This document shows, piece after piece, positions 35,251 through 43,853 of a stretch of 64,000 nucleotides of DNA. The stretch is from M0108 sp044228795. Its GTDB lineage: Bacteria > Pseudomonadota > Gammaproteobacteria > Chromatiales > Chromatiaceae. The position numbers were made by a program, and so were the translations under genes. A model generated the notes under the pieces. The model did not search any database. It saw nothing but the letters and a program-made list of their open reading frames with translations, and was not told the DNA's origin. The stretch covers positions 142,033-206,032 of the forward strand of contig JBGAUE010000002.1 of assembly GCA_044228795.1 (NCBI GenBank), read 5' to 3'. Position 1 is the first letter of the stretch. Every line of letters begins with the position of its first letter.

Positions 35251-37071
35251 ATGACCGCACCGAAGATTGCCTCTCCCATGCGCACCTGGATCTGGCTTCT
35301 GGCCATCCTTGTCGTTGGCCTAGGCGCGCTCCTGATCTGGTACCAACAGTATACCCATGAGCAAATTCAGGCCCATAAGGCGACGATCGGCGAGAAGAGC
35401 CAGGCCCTGGCGGCTGCCCAGACGGCGAACGCCAATCTCACGGACCAGGTCACCGCTCTCACTGGTGACCTGGAAACCTCTACCAAGGGCCAGCAGGATC
35501 TCAAGGCCCAGATGCAGGCCAAGCAGAAGCAGCATGATGCCGCCCTCGCCAAGTTAGGCGACGAGGCCAAGGCGATCGAGGCCGACCTCCAACAACGCCT
35601 TCAAGGGGCTAACGACGAGATTGCCGCCCTCAAGGCCGATATCGAGAACCTCAACCAAGCCGCCACCGAGGCCGCCGCCAGTCACGAGGCACATGTCCAG
35701 CAAATTACCGAGGACCTCACGGAAGAGATCATCAAATTCCGGACCCTCCTGGTCGGCAGTGACCCCGACAGGGCGGCCATGGCGGCGAATTGGGAGAAGC
35801 GTATCCTGGCCGCCAAATCGGAAATGCTCAAGGCGCACCAGGCCTTGGAAACCGAACAGAAAAACCTGATCACCGTGGAGCACGCCCTGTCCCAGACTCG
35901 GCAACTCAACGATGAGCTCAAGCAAAGCCTGGCCCAGGCTGGCCAGCAGGCCGAGGCCACCCAAGCCGCACTGGATCAGGAACGCGAGGCCCTCGCCAAA
36001 CTGCGTGATGAAGACGAGGGACTCAAGCAGAACCTGATCGAGGCTGGCCAGAAAACCGAGACTACCCAAGCCGCCTTGGATCTGGAACACGAGGCCCTCA
36101 CCAAGCTGCGTGATGAAGACGAGGAACTCAAGCAGAAGCTGATCGAGGCTGGCCAGAAAACCGAGACTACCCAAGCCGCCTTGGACCTGGAGCATGAGGC
36201 CCTCACCAAGCTGCGCCATGAGAACGAGAAACTCAAGCAGGGCCTGAGCGACGCTGGCCAGAAGATTGAGGCCACCGAGGCCGCCTTGCATCAGAAACAC
36301 GAGGCCCTCACCAAGCTGCAGGGTGACCACCAGGGACTAAAACAGGAACTGAGTGAGGCTAGCCAGAAGATCGAGGCCGCCGAGGTTGCCTTGAATAAGG
36401 AGCGCGAGGCCCTCGCCAACCTGAGGGATGAGCACGCGGGCCTGCAGGGCAAGTTGCAGGACACCCAGGCGGCTCATGCCGATTCCCGATCCCAGCTTGA
36501 GAAGCTGACCCAGGCGGCAACCGCCAAGGAGGCCGCCCTGACCAAGGACCTGGCCGCGCGCAAGGAGGAAATCGCGACCTTGAATAAGGAACTGGATCGG
36601 CTTCGCCAGCAGGCCAAGTCCGATTTACTAGCTGCCCGCTCCCGGGGAGACCAAGCCCTCGATCATCTCAAGTCCTTGCATCAGCGCCTTGGCACTCTCA
36701 ACGGCCGCGCCACCGACCAGGGTACCCTGCTGGACCTGAACGAGGACGATATCCGCTTCCAGGCCGGCCAGGCCCTACTTCCTAAGGGTGAAATCCCCAG
36801 GCTGGACCATATCGCCGCCGTTTTGGTTGAGTTTCCCGAACTTAAGGTCCGTGTCGAGGGCCACACCGATAGCACCGGGCGCGATGAAACCAACCTGGCA
36901 CTATCGCAGCAGCGTGCGGAGGCGGTGCTGGAGGCACTGGTCGCACGGGGCGTCGCTCCCGAACGCCTGACCGCCGCGGGCCTCGGCAAGGCCAAACCCA
37001 TCGCCTCCAACGAGACCCAGGCCGGACGGAGCCAAAATCGCCGGGTCGAGGTTTACGTCATCGAGCCCTGA
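35251..37071 (+). CDS. Membrane-anchored coiled-coil protein with OmpA C-terminal domain
   Basis: A 606-residue envelope protein. It has one N-terminal membrane helix (about residues 12-33, TWIWLLAILVVGLGALLIWY) and a long Ala/Glu/Gln/Lys-rich coiled coil (about 40-490). The last 110 residues form an OmpA-like peptidoglycan-binding domain with LLPKGEIPRLDHIA, RVEGHTDSTGRDETN and NRRVEVYV. The layout would place a rod between inner membrane and cell wall. The coiled coil includes five near-identical 35-residue units. The in-frame ATG at 35239 is possible, but GGAGGAG sits 5 nt before ATG 35251. It is divergent from potF. Confidence 0.85.
   Translation: MTAPKIASPMRTWIWLLAILVVGLGALLIWYQQYTHEQIQAHKATIGEKSQALAAAQTANANLTDQVTALTGDLETSTKGQQDLKAQMQAKQKQHDAALAKLGDEAKAIEADLQQRLQGANDEIAALKADIENLNQAATEAAASHEAHVQQITEDLTEEIIKFRTLLVGSDPDRAAMAANWEKRILAAKSEMLKAHQALETEQKNLITVEHALSQTRQLNDELKQSLAQAGQQAEATQAALDQEREALAKLRDEDEGLKQNLIEAGQKTETTQAALDLEHEALTKLRDEDEELKQKLIEAGQKTETTQAALDLEHEALTKLRHENEKLKQGLSDAGQKIEATEAALHQKHEALTKLQGDHQGLKQELSEASQKIEAAEVALNKEREALANLRDEHAGLQGKLQDTQAAHADSRSQLEKLTQAATAKEAALTKDLAARKEEIATLNKELDRLRQQAKSDLLAARSRGDQALDHLKSLHQRLGTLNGRATDQGTLLDLNEDDIRFQAGQALLPKGEIPRLDHIAAVLVEFPELKVRVEGHTDSTGRDETNLALSQQRAEAVLEALVARGVAPERLTAAGLGKAKPIASNETQAGRSQNRRVEVYVIEP
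35917..36441 (+). repeat. Five tandem 105-bp (35-residue) coiled-coil repeats
   Basis: Units begin at 35917, 36022, 36127, 36232 and 36337, each 105 bp apart, with a sixth degenerate unit from 36442. Each encodes a pattern like LKQ-x-L-x-EAGQK-x-E-x-TQAAL-x-x-EHEALTKL. 35 residues equals five heptads, so adding or losing a unit keeps the coiled-coil phase. Units two and three are nearly identical in DNA, which shows recent duplication. Confidence 0.9.
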
Positions 37072-37178
37072 GTCACCTCCTCGATCCATTCCCTGAGCGA
37101 TTCCCCACCGCGGCGGGACGACGACTCCGGTCATCGCCCCGTCGCGGCACCCGTCTGACCCTGGGAGGCAAAATTGCC

Positions 37179-38012
37179 ATGCGCGAGATACTGCTCCTCG
37201 ACAATGGCTCGCGACGCCCCCAGTCCACCCTGGCCCTGCGGGACCTGGCCGCGCGCCTGGCGGAACGTCTCCTTGAACCCGTCCAGCCCGTCTCCCTGGC
37301 CCATTCCGACCTTATTAGCGCCAACCAACTCGTTGGGCAACCGGCCGTCACCCTGGAACCCTGGCTGATTGACCGTCTGCACCGGGGTGTCCGGCGTTTT
37401 TTGATCATCCCCCTCTTTTTCGGCCCGAGCGGGGCCCTCACCGAGGCCATTCCAGCCCTGGCGGCCAGGCTCAGCGCGAACCTGGGCCCTCTGGATATTC
37501 GCCTGACCGCCCCACTCTGCCCCTTGCCCCAAGGCGAGCCACGCCTCACCGCCATCCTCCTGGAACGTATTGCAACCGCTACCCGGGAGACCCAGCTCCA
37601 GCCTCGGCGCTTGATCCTGGTCGATCACGGCTCCCCCAGCCCCAAGGTCAACGCTGCCCGGCGCTGGCTGGCGGCGGACCTGCGCTCCCGTCTGGAGGCC
37701 GGCATTCAAGTCGAGGAGGCCGCCATGGAACGTCGCGCGGGCCCCCAATACGACTTCAACGGCGGACTCCTGCTGGAGGTCCTGCGCCGCCTGGCGCGCA
37801 CGGACAGCCGAAGTCCGGTCTTCGTCGTCCCCCTGTTTCTGTTCGCCGGCCGTCATGCGGGTCCTGGCGGGGATCTGGACGAGATTGCCGCCACCGTCAG
37901 GGCCGAGTACCCGGATCTGCGTATCGCCCTGACGGGACTGGTGGGTGACCACCCTGACCTGCTCGACATCCTGGCCTCCCGCTACCGGGAGACCTTGGAG
38001 GCTGGCGAGTGA
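37179..38012 (+). CDS. CbiX/SirB-like two-domain protein (sirohydrochlorin chelatase family)
   Basis: A 277-residue protein of two CbiX-type domains, the family that inserts Co2+ or Fe2+ (sometimes Ni2+) into sirohydrochlorin for cobalamin, siroheme or F430 routes. The C-terminal domain starts ILVDHGSPSPKVN with the metal-binding His, and a second His is in LFAGRHAGPGGD. The N-terminal domain begins LLLDNGSRRPQS, where the His is replaced by Asn, so only one site may be active. GGGAGG precedes the ATG. It overlaps hrpB by 4 nt, so the two are translationally coupled. Confidence 0.8.
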   Translation: MREILLLDNGSRRPQSTLALRDLAARLAERLLEPVQPVSLAHSDLISANQLVGQPAVTLEPWLIDRLHRGVRRFLIIPLFFGPSGALTEAIPALAARLSANLGPLDIRLTAPLCPLPQGEPRLTAILLERIATATRETQLQPRRLILVDHGSPSPKVNAARRWLAADLRSRLEAGIQVEEAAMERRAGPQYDFNGGLLLEVLRRLARTDSRSPVFVVPLFLFAGRHAGPGGDLDEIAATVRAEYPDLRIALTGLVGDHPDLLDILASRYRETLEAGE

Positions 38013-40531
38013 CCCCAGGTACGGCGGGACCTCTACCCATCGCCCGGGTCATGGATGATCTCATCGCCGCTTTGAGGAGGGGTCATGCCCTGCTCCAGGC
38101 CCCCACGGGCTCGGGCAAATCCACCCGCGTCCCCCTGGCCCTGCTCGACCAGGACTGGCTGGCGGGCCAACGCATCCTCATGCTGGAACCGCGCCGCCCC
38201 GCCGCCCGTCTCACCGCCGCGCACATGGCGGCCTTGCTCGGCGAGGACCTGGGCGAGACGGTGGGCTATCAGGTCCGCTTTGAGCGCCGAATTGGGCCGC
38301 ACACCCGCATCGAGGTACTGACCGAGGGGATCCTGACCCGCCGCCTCCAGTCGGACCCAGCCCTGGAGGGCGTAGGTATCGTCCTCTTCGACGAACTCCA
38401 CGAGATGAATTTGCCAGCGGCGCTGGGATTGGCCCTGACCCTGGACGTAGTCGCCAACCTGCGCCCGGACCTGCGCATCCTGGCTATGTCGGCCACCCTG
38501 GACGCCGGACCCCTAGCGGCCTTGCTGGGGGGCGCCCCCCTGATCCAGGCCAGCGGCCGGCCCTATCCGGTCGAGATCCGCTACGCGGAACGGGACCCAG
38601 GACGCGATTGGCTACCGGCCCTCGTCGCCACCATTCGCCAGGGCTTGGCCTGTCATGAGGGTGACCTTCTGGTCTTCTTGCCCGGCGCCGGGGAGATCGA
38701 ACGTGTCCGGGAACGGCTCGCTGGCCTGGGTGAGCAGGGCGTCGAGATCCTGCCCCTGCATGGCGCCCTGCCCGTTCTTGAACAGGATCGGGTGCTGAGG
38801 GGGCCCGGAGCCGGCCGGCGGCGCCTGGTGTTGGCCACGGACCTGGCCGAGACCAGCCTCACCATCCCCGGTATTGGCGTGGTGGTGGATACGGGCCTGA
38901 CCCGCAAGCCGCGTTTTGAACCGGGATCGGGTTTGACCCGACTGGTGACGGAGGCCATCCCCCTCGCCTCGGCGGATCAGCGCGCCGGGCGCGCCGGGCG
39001 GCTCGGCCCCGGCATCTGTTTCCGGCTCTGGACCCGGGCCCAGGAGGCCGGCCGCCCCGAACATCGTACCCCCGAGATCCTGCAGTCCGATCTGGCCCCC
39101 CTGGCCCTGGAACTGGCCCTCTGGGGGGTGCGCGATCCGGCGGAACTCCAGTGGCTCCAGGCCCCGCCGCGCCCGGCCTGGGAGCAGGCGATAGCCCTGC
39201 TCGTCCGTCTGGGTGCGCTGGACCCGGGTGGCCACATCACCCGGCTTGGCCGCGCCATGGCGGGACTGCCTGTCCATCCGCGCCTGGCCGCCCTGTTGCT
39301 GGGGTCGCCACCTGACCTGGCCGGGGAGGCCGCGGATCTCTGCGCCCTCCTCTCGGAACGCGACCCCTGGATTCGCCGGCCCGGGGAGCCCGGATCGGCG
39401 GACCTGGGGCTACGCCTGCTCGCCCTGCAAGCCTTCCGCGACCGCCAGGGACCTGGCGACATGGACGGGCGGCGGCTGGCCACCATTGACCGCGCGGCCG
39501 CGCAACTGCACCGTCTGGTCAAGGGATCGAAGGGACATGAACAGCGAGCGATTGCCACCAGCGGCGGCCTGCTCGCCTTGGCCTATCCGGACCGGATCGC
39601 CCAACGACGTCTTGAGCGGGAGCGCCGCTACCTCCTGGCCCAGGGTTCCGGCGTCGCGCTGCCGCCGGGCGATCCCCTCGCCAGTCACCCCTATCTGGTG
39701 GCCGCTGGCCTGGATGCCACTGGGCGCGACGGCCGCATTCAACTCGCCCTGCCCATCAGCGAGGCGGAGATCCAGGCCCTGTTCGCGGATCAGATCCAAC
39801 GCGAACGGGTCTTGACCTGGGACCCTAGCCGCGAGGCCGCGAGCGCCCAGGAGGTTACGAGACTCGGCGCCATCACCCTGATCGCCCAGCCGGTACCCAT
39901 CCTGACCTCGGATCCGGTCACGGACCTGTTGCTGGCGCGCATCCGGCGCGACCTTGGCCAGACCCTGAACTGGAGCGATGCCGCCCGCCAGTTCCAGGCC
40001 CGCGTCGTCCTGATGCGCGCCCTGGAACCCGATGCCAACTGGCCGGACCTCACGTCCGCCCAATTAGAGCAAAGCCTGGAAACCTGGCTCGGACCCTGGC
40101 TGACCGGCAAGACTCGCCTCGAGGAGGTGCAGGCCCTCGACCTGGCCGCCACCCTCGCCACCCAACTCGACTGGGAGCAACGCCAGCGCCTGGACCTGGA
40201 GGCCCCGGCCAGCCTCGTCACCCCTGCGGGCGCCCGCCGCCCCATCGATTACCTGGCTGGCGACATACCCATCCTCCCCGTGCCCCTGCAAGAAATGCTT
40301 GGGGCTCGGGAAACACCGAGCATTGCCCATGGCCGGGTCCCCCTGCTGTTACAGTTGCTCAGTCCCGCGCGTCGGCCCCTCCAGCTCACCCGAGACCTCC
40401 CGGGCTTCTGGGCCGGCAGCTACGTCCAGGTGCGTAAGGAAATGCGTGGCCGCTACCCCAAGCACCATTGGCCCGAGGACCCCGCCAACGCGGCGCCCAT
40501 GGCGCGGAGTATCAAATCCAGCAGGGTGTGA
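38009..40531 (+). CDS. hrpB: ATP-dependent helicase HrpB
   Basis: DEAH/RHA-type helicase of 840 residues. Walker A is APTGSGKST, the DExH box reads FDELHEMN, and motif VI reads ADQRAGRAGRLGPG. The HrpB-specific C-terminal domain ends with SYVQVRKEMRGRYPKHHWPEDP. The cellular role of HrpB in bacteria is poorly known; RNA processing is suspected. It starts with GTG overlapping the preceding stop codon. A short inverted repeat (CGCCCAG...CTGGGCG) follows at about 40541, without a T-tract. Confidence 0.94.
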   Translation: MTPGTAGPLPIARVMDDLIAALRRGHALLQAPTGSGKSTRVPLALLDQDWLAGQRILMLEPRRPAARLTAAHMAALLGEDLGETVGYQVRFERRIGPHTRIEVLTEGILTRRLQSDPALEGVGIVLFDELHEMNLPAALGLALTLDVVANLRPDLRILAMSATLDAGPLAALLGGAPLIQASGRPYPVEIRYAERDPGRDWLPALVATIRQGLACHEGDLLVFLPGAGEIERVRERLAGLGEQGVEILPLHGALPVLEQDRVLRGPGAGRRRLVLATDLAETSLTIPGIGVVVDTGLTRKPRFEPGSGLTRLVTEAIPLASADQRAGRAGRLGPGICFRLWTRAQEAGRPEHRTPEILQSDLAPLALELALWGVRDPAELQWLQAPPRPAWEQAIALLVRLGALDPGGHITRLGRAMAGLPVHPRLAALLLGSPPDLAGEAADLCALLSERDPWIRRPGEPGSADLGLRLLALQAFRDRQGPGDMDGRRLATIDRAAAQLHRLVKGSKGHEQRAIATSGGLLALAYPDRIAQRRLERERRYLLAQGSGVALPPGDPLASHPYLVAAGLDATGRDGRIQLALPISEAEIQALFADQIQRERVLTWDPSREAASAQEVTRLGAITLIAQPVPILTSDPVTDLLLARIRRDLGQTLNWSDAARQFQARVVLMRALEPDANWPDLTSAQLEQSLETWLGPWLTGKTRLEEVQALDLAATLATQLDWEQRQRLDLEAPASLVTPAGARRPIDYLAGDIPILPVPLQEMLGARETPSIAHGRVPLLLQLLSPARRPLQLTRDLPGFWAGSYVQVRKEMRGRYPKHHWPEDPANAAPMARSIKSSRV

Positions 40532-40621
40532 CAGGTGTGACCGCCCAGACACACAGGCCTGGGCGCGGGGGATTAACCCGCAAAGGACCCGCGATAGAAA
40601 CAGCCATGCTCCCAATCCCCT

Positions 40622-40957
40622 CTACCAGGGCTTGTACTGCAGTCCCGGCAGGTTATCGCGATCGAAGATGGCGGGCAGGGTCTCAACCAATTGCACCAAC
40701 TCATCCAGATTCATGTAGCAGCCCCAGGAGGCCTTGGCGGCTTCCATGGGGATTTCGACCCAAAAACGCGCCAACTTTGGCTCGCAGAGGATCTGCAGAA
40801 TATTATCCTGGGCATCGATGAGACCCAGATAGTCGTCACCACCATGGAAGCGTCCCAGCAGTTGGCGGTGGATATCGCGGGCGCTCATCTCGACGGCGTT
40901 GATTGAGGAAATGGCATCGCCAGAACGTTCAAAGTAGTAAAAGACTCTGTAATGCAT
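40622..40957 (-). CDS. Conserved small protein of unknown function
   Basis: A 111-residue acidic cytoplasmic protein with no signal or membrane helix. The sequence MHYRVFYYFERSGDAISSINAVEMSARDI suggests an alpha/beta fold with an initial strand, and the codon use agrees with the neighbouring core genes. I cannot assign a family. It is divergent from aat, with a 251-bp promoter-bearing spacer (40958-41208), and converges on hrpB. Confidence 0.7.
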   Translation of the reverse strand: MHYRVFYYFERSGDAISSINAVEMSARDIHRQLLGRFHGGDDYLGLIDAQDNILQILCEPKLARFWVEIPMEAAKASWGCYMNLDELVQLVETLPAIFDRDNLPGLQYKPW

Positions 40958-41208
40958 GGCTGATTTACCTCACTCCCCGCGCAACGACCTGGAAGGCTGG
41001 CAAAGATGGAGAAGGGCTCGACCAGGGCCGGCCTGGCCCCGTGCTACTATTTGCATTTTCCGCTCCGGTCAAGCCGGTATGGGTAGGAACAATCCTCTCT
41101 TTTACTCTATGCGGACCGTCACGGGCAAATTTTTCCTTAATCACCTCAAGTTTTTGATCCCGCGCCAGCGGCCGGAGCTAAGCGGGGCCGGCACAGGGAC
41201 CCTGACCC

Positions 41209-41970
41209 ATGCTGCATCTTCTTGACCCGCGCGATCCGACCGCGCCTTTTCCCGATGTCTCCCTGGCGGAGCGTGAGCCCGATGGCCTGCTCGCCATTGG
41301 CGGCGACCTGGACCCCCGGCGCTTGCTCAACGCCTACCGCCAGGGCATTTTCCCCTGGTTCAACGCGGGCGATCCCATTCTCTGGTGGAGCCCGGACCCC
41401 CGAACCGTACTGCTACCGAGCCAGGTCCACATCTCCCGCAGTCTGGCCAAAACACTGCGCCGGGGACAGCTGCGGATCACCCTGGATCAGGCCTTTCATG
41501 AGGTCATTGGCGCCTGTGCCGGTCTCCGTCAAGGCAAGGGCACCTGGTTGGTACCCAGGATGATTCACGCCTATCAGCGGCTCCATCGCGCTGGCTGGGC
41601 TCACTCGGTGGAGGTCTGGCGAGATGGCGACCTGGTGGGTGGCCTTTACGGCGTCAGCCTTGGTCGCATGTTTTTCGGAGAATCCATGTTCAGCCTCGTC
41701 AGCGATGCCTCCAAAGTGGCCCTGGTCCACCTGTGCCGGTCCCTGGAAGAACGGGGGTTTGGTCTCATCGACTGCCAGATGGCGACTGATCACCTGCTGA
41801 GCCTGGGGGCGTTTCAGATCCCACGCGTCGAGTTCACCGCCACCCTTGATCGCTTATGCGCCGATCCCGGTACTCCCGGGCTCTGGAACTCTATGGACGC
41901 GGACAGGGAGGAAGCTGATTCCTCAGGGCCCGTCCCCACCTTTTCATCCCAGGTGGGGGCGGAGTCATGA
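41209..41970 (+). CDS. aat: Leucyl/phenylalanyl-tRNA--protein transferase
   Basis: Aat (253 residues) adds Leu or Phe from aminoacyl-tRNA to proteins with N-terminal Arg or Lys, marking them for ClpS/ClpAP. Family motifs are FPDVSLAEREPDGLLAIGGDL, AYRQGIFPWF, PILWWSPDPR, GRMFFGESMFS and DCQMATDHLLSLGA. Its stop overlaps the start of bpt by 4 nt, so the two N-degron transferases are translationally coupled. The C-terminal tail (after about residue 225) is a variable, low-similarity extension. Confidence 0.97.
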   Translation: MLHLLDPRDPTAPFPDVSLAEREPDGLLAIGGDLDPRRLLNAYRQGIFPWFNAGDPILWWSPDPRTVLLPSQVHISRSLAKTLRRGQLRITLDQAFHEVIGACAGLRQGKGTWLVPRMIHAYQRLHRAGWAHSVEVWRDGDLVGGLYGVSLGRMFFGESMFSLVSDASKVALVHLCRSLEERGFGLIDCQMATDHLLSLGAFQIPRVEFTATLDRLCADPGTPGLWNSMDADREEADSSGPVPTFSSQVGAES

Positions 41971-42758
41971 CCAACCTCGGCTTCCAGCAGCGTCTAACCC
42001 TCTTCCTGACGGGGAGCCGCCCTTGCGCCTATTTGCCGGAACGGGAGGAGCGCGTCCTCTTTGTCGATCCCAGGGTTCCCATGAACGGTCCTCTTTACGA
42101 CTCCCTGTTGTGGAAGGGTTTCCGACGCGCTGGACGCTTCGTCTATCGCCCCGCCTGCGGCCCCTGTCAGAGTTGCGTGCCCGTGCGCCTGGAGGTCAAC
42201 CATGTCGTCCTCAACCGGTCCCAACGCCGCAATCACAGCCAAAACAGTGACCTGATACTGAGCGACCACCCCGCCGAGTTCGCGCCCGAGCATTTCGCCC
42301 TCTATGCCACCTATATCCGCCATCGCCACCCGGACGGTGGCATGGCGGACCAGTTGACCCCTGAGAGCTACCAGGATTACCTGATCCAACCCTGGGGCGG
42401 TGAAACCCGCCTGCTGGAATTTCGCCTCGGGGAGCGCCTGATAGCCTTGGCTGTTACCGACCGGCTCCCAAACGCCCTGTCAGCTGTCTATACCGTCTTC
42501 GACCCCGCTGTCGCCACCCGCGCCCCAGGCGCTTATGCGATTTTGAGTCAGATTGCACTCGCCCGTCGCCTGGGGCTCCAGTACCTCTACTTGGGATATT
42601 GGATCCAGGACTGTCGGAAAATGGCCTACAAGGACAGGTACCGGCCCATCCAGGCCCTGATCGGGGAACGGTGGCAAGCATTCGAACGGGGGCAACCCAT
42701 CAATGAGAAGGATTGGCAAGGCGTCATATTCCCAGAGCCCGTCAATCTGCGCCTATAG
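41967..42758 (+). CDS. bpt: Aspartate/glutamate leucyltransferase (Bpt/Ate-type)
   Basis: A 263-residue arginyl/leucyl-tRNA-protein transferase that adds Leu to N-terminal Asp or Glu in the bacterial N-degron pathway. The N-terminal zinc/substrate region has CAYLPEREE and the Cys cluster RPACGPCQSCVPVR. The C-terminal acetyltransferase-like domain shows YLGYWIQDCRKMAYK and RPIQALIGERW. In many gammaproteobacteria infA follows bpt; it does not here, and the next 129 bp hold no gene. Confidence 0.95.
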   Translation: MTNLGFQQRLTLFLTGSRPCAYLPEREERVLFVDPRVPMNGPLYDSLLWKGFRRAGRFVYRPACGPCQSCVPVRLEVNHVVLNRSQRRNHSQNSDLILSDHPAEFAPEHFALYATYIRHRHPDGGMADQLTPESYQDYLIQPWGGETRLLEFRLGERLIALAVTDRLPNALSAVYTVFDPAVATRAPGAYAILSQIALARRLGLQYLYLGYWIQDCRKMAYKDRYRPIQALIGERWQAFERGQPINEKDWQGVIFPEPVNLRL

Positions 42759-42887
42759 GGGAAGGCTTGATGGGGGTATCGACAACCGGAAGGCTGTCGC
42801 CAAGCCTACAGAGAGAGGTTTTCGGCGTCCCCCGCCTGCCGCCACCCGGACCGGGAAACCGAATTATCATAGGTTGGGTTTAAACGC

Positions 42888-43853
42888 CTAGGCCGGCCCC
42901 AACAAACGGGTGGTAACCCCCACTGTCAGCCTATGATGGCCACCCCCGCGAATCACACCACTCAGCGGCGCGACATCCCCAAAATCCCGGCCAACCGCCA
43001 GGCGGACATGGCCGCTCGCGGGCACCAGGTCATTGGTCGGATCCAGGTCCAGCCAACCATCGGCAGGCACGCCGGGAGTACCCGGCGCATAAACCTGAAC
43101 CCAGGCATGCGAAGCGTCGGCCCCGACGAACAGGGGACCATCCCCGGAACTGGTGCGCAGGTAGCCACTGACATAGCGAGCTGGCAGCCGCAACATGCGT
43201 AAGGAACCCACCATCAGGTGCGCAAAGTCCTGGCACACGCCCCGGCGCTGGGTAAAGGCCTCTTCCAAGGGCGTGTCAATTTCCGTGCTGCGGGCTTCGT
43301 AACGAAAATCGGCATGGATACGATGCATCAAGTCAAGCGCGGCCGCCGCCACTGGCCGGCCGCTGGGAAAGGAAGGAAGTGCATACTCCCGTAGCGCCTC
43401 CAGCCTCGGCACATAGGGAGAGGGTTGCACGAACTCCACCGCCGGATCAAAGGGGGCGCGCGCGACGTACAGCAGCCGATCGCGCACCCTCTTCCAATTG
43501 GGCGCGGCCTCGGGATCCAGCGACGTGAAGCGTGGCGACACCCTCAGTCGCGCATGGGCTCGCACCCTTAATTCCCGGTGTGGTTGCAGGATCGTCAGGT
43601 GATTACAGGCGTTACCGAACACGTCAGTGCCATCGCGACGCTGAGCAGGAGCGGGTTCCACCTCCAATGCGTAGTTAATCAGCACTTGGTAGGCATCGGT
43701 CAGCGGCCGCAGGTAGGCAAGGTGATGCGCGAAAGAGACCGGCGTATCGTACTCATAGCAAGTCTCATGCAAGACCTCCAACTCCAGGGTGCCCGGGTCA
43801 GGCCCGGCTGGCCGAGCACCGCTGATATCGGGCATGGGATCTATTTGGCTCAT
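42888..43853 (-). CDS. Transglutaminase-like cysteine peptidase family protein
   Basis: A 321-residue cytoplasmic protein with the bacterial transglutaminase N-terminal beta domain (HETCYEYDTPVSFAHHLAYLRP), then a transglutaminase-like core. The catalytic set is Cys in RRGVCQDFAHLM, His in ASHAWVQVY and Asp in WLDLDPTND. Such proteins hydrolyse or form amide/isopeptide bonds. It is the last gene of a three-gene operon: its start overlaps the stop of the ATP-grasp/alpha-E fusion by 4 nt. The neighbours suggest a role in making or breaking a peptide built by the ATP-grasp enzyme. Confidence 0.9.
   Translation of the reverse strand: MSQIDPMPDISGARPAGPDPGTLELEVLHETCYEYDTPVSFAHHLAYLRPLTDAYQVLINYALEVEPAPAQRRDGTDVFGNACNHLTILQPHRELRVRAHARLRVSPRFTSLDPEAAPNWKRVRDRLLYVARAPFDPAVEFVQPSPYVPRLEALREYALPSFPSGRPVAAAALDLMHRIHADFRYEARSTEIDTPLEEAFTQRRGVCQDFAHLMVGSLRMLRLPARYVSGYLRTSSGDGPLFVGADASHAWVQVYAPGTPGVPADGWLDLDPTNDLVPASGHVRLAVGRDFGDVAPLSGVIRGGGHHRLTVGVTTRLLGPA

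Noticed and set aside
35554..36330. 258-codon leucine-rich minus-strand frame opposite the coiled-coil repeats
   Set aside because: Its repeats are only the mirror of the 105-bp units on the coding strand.
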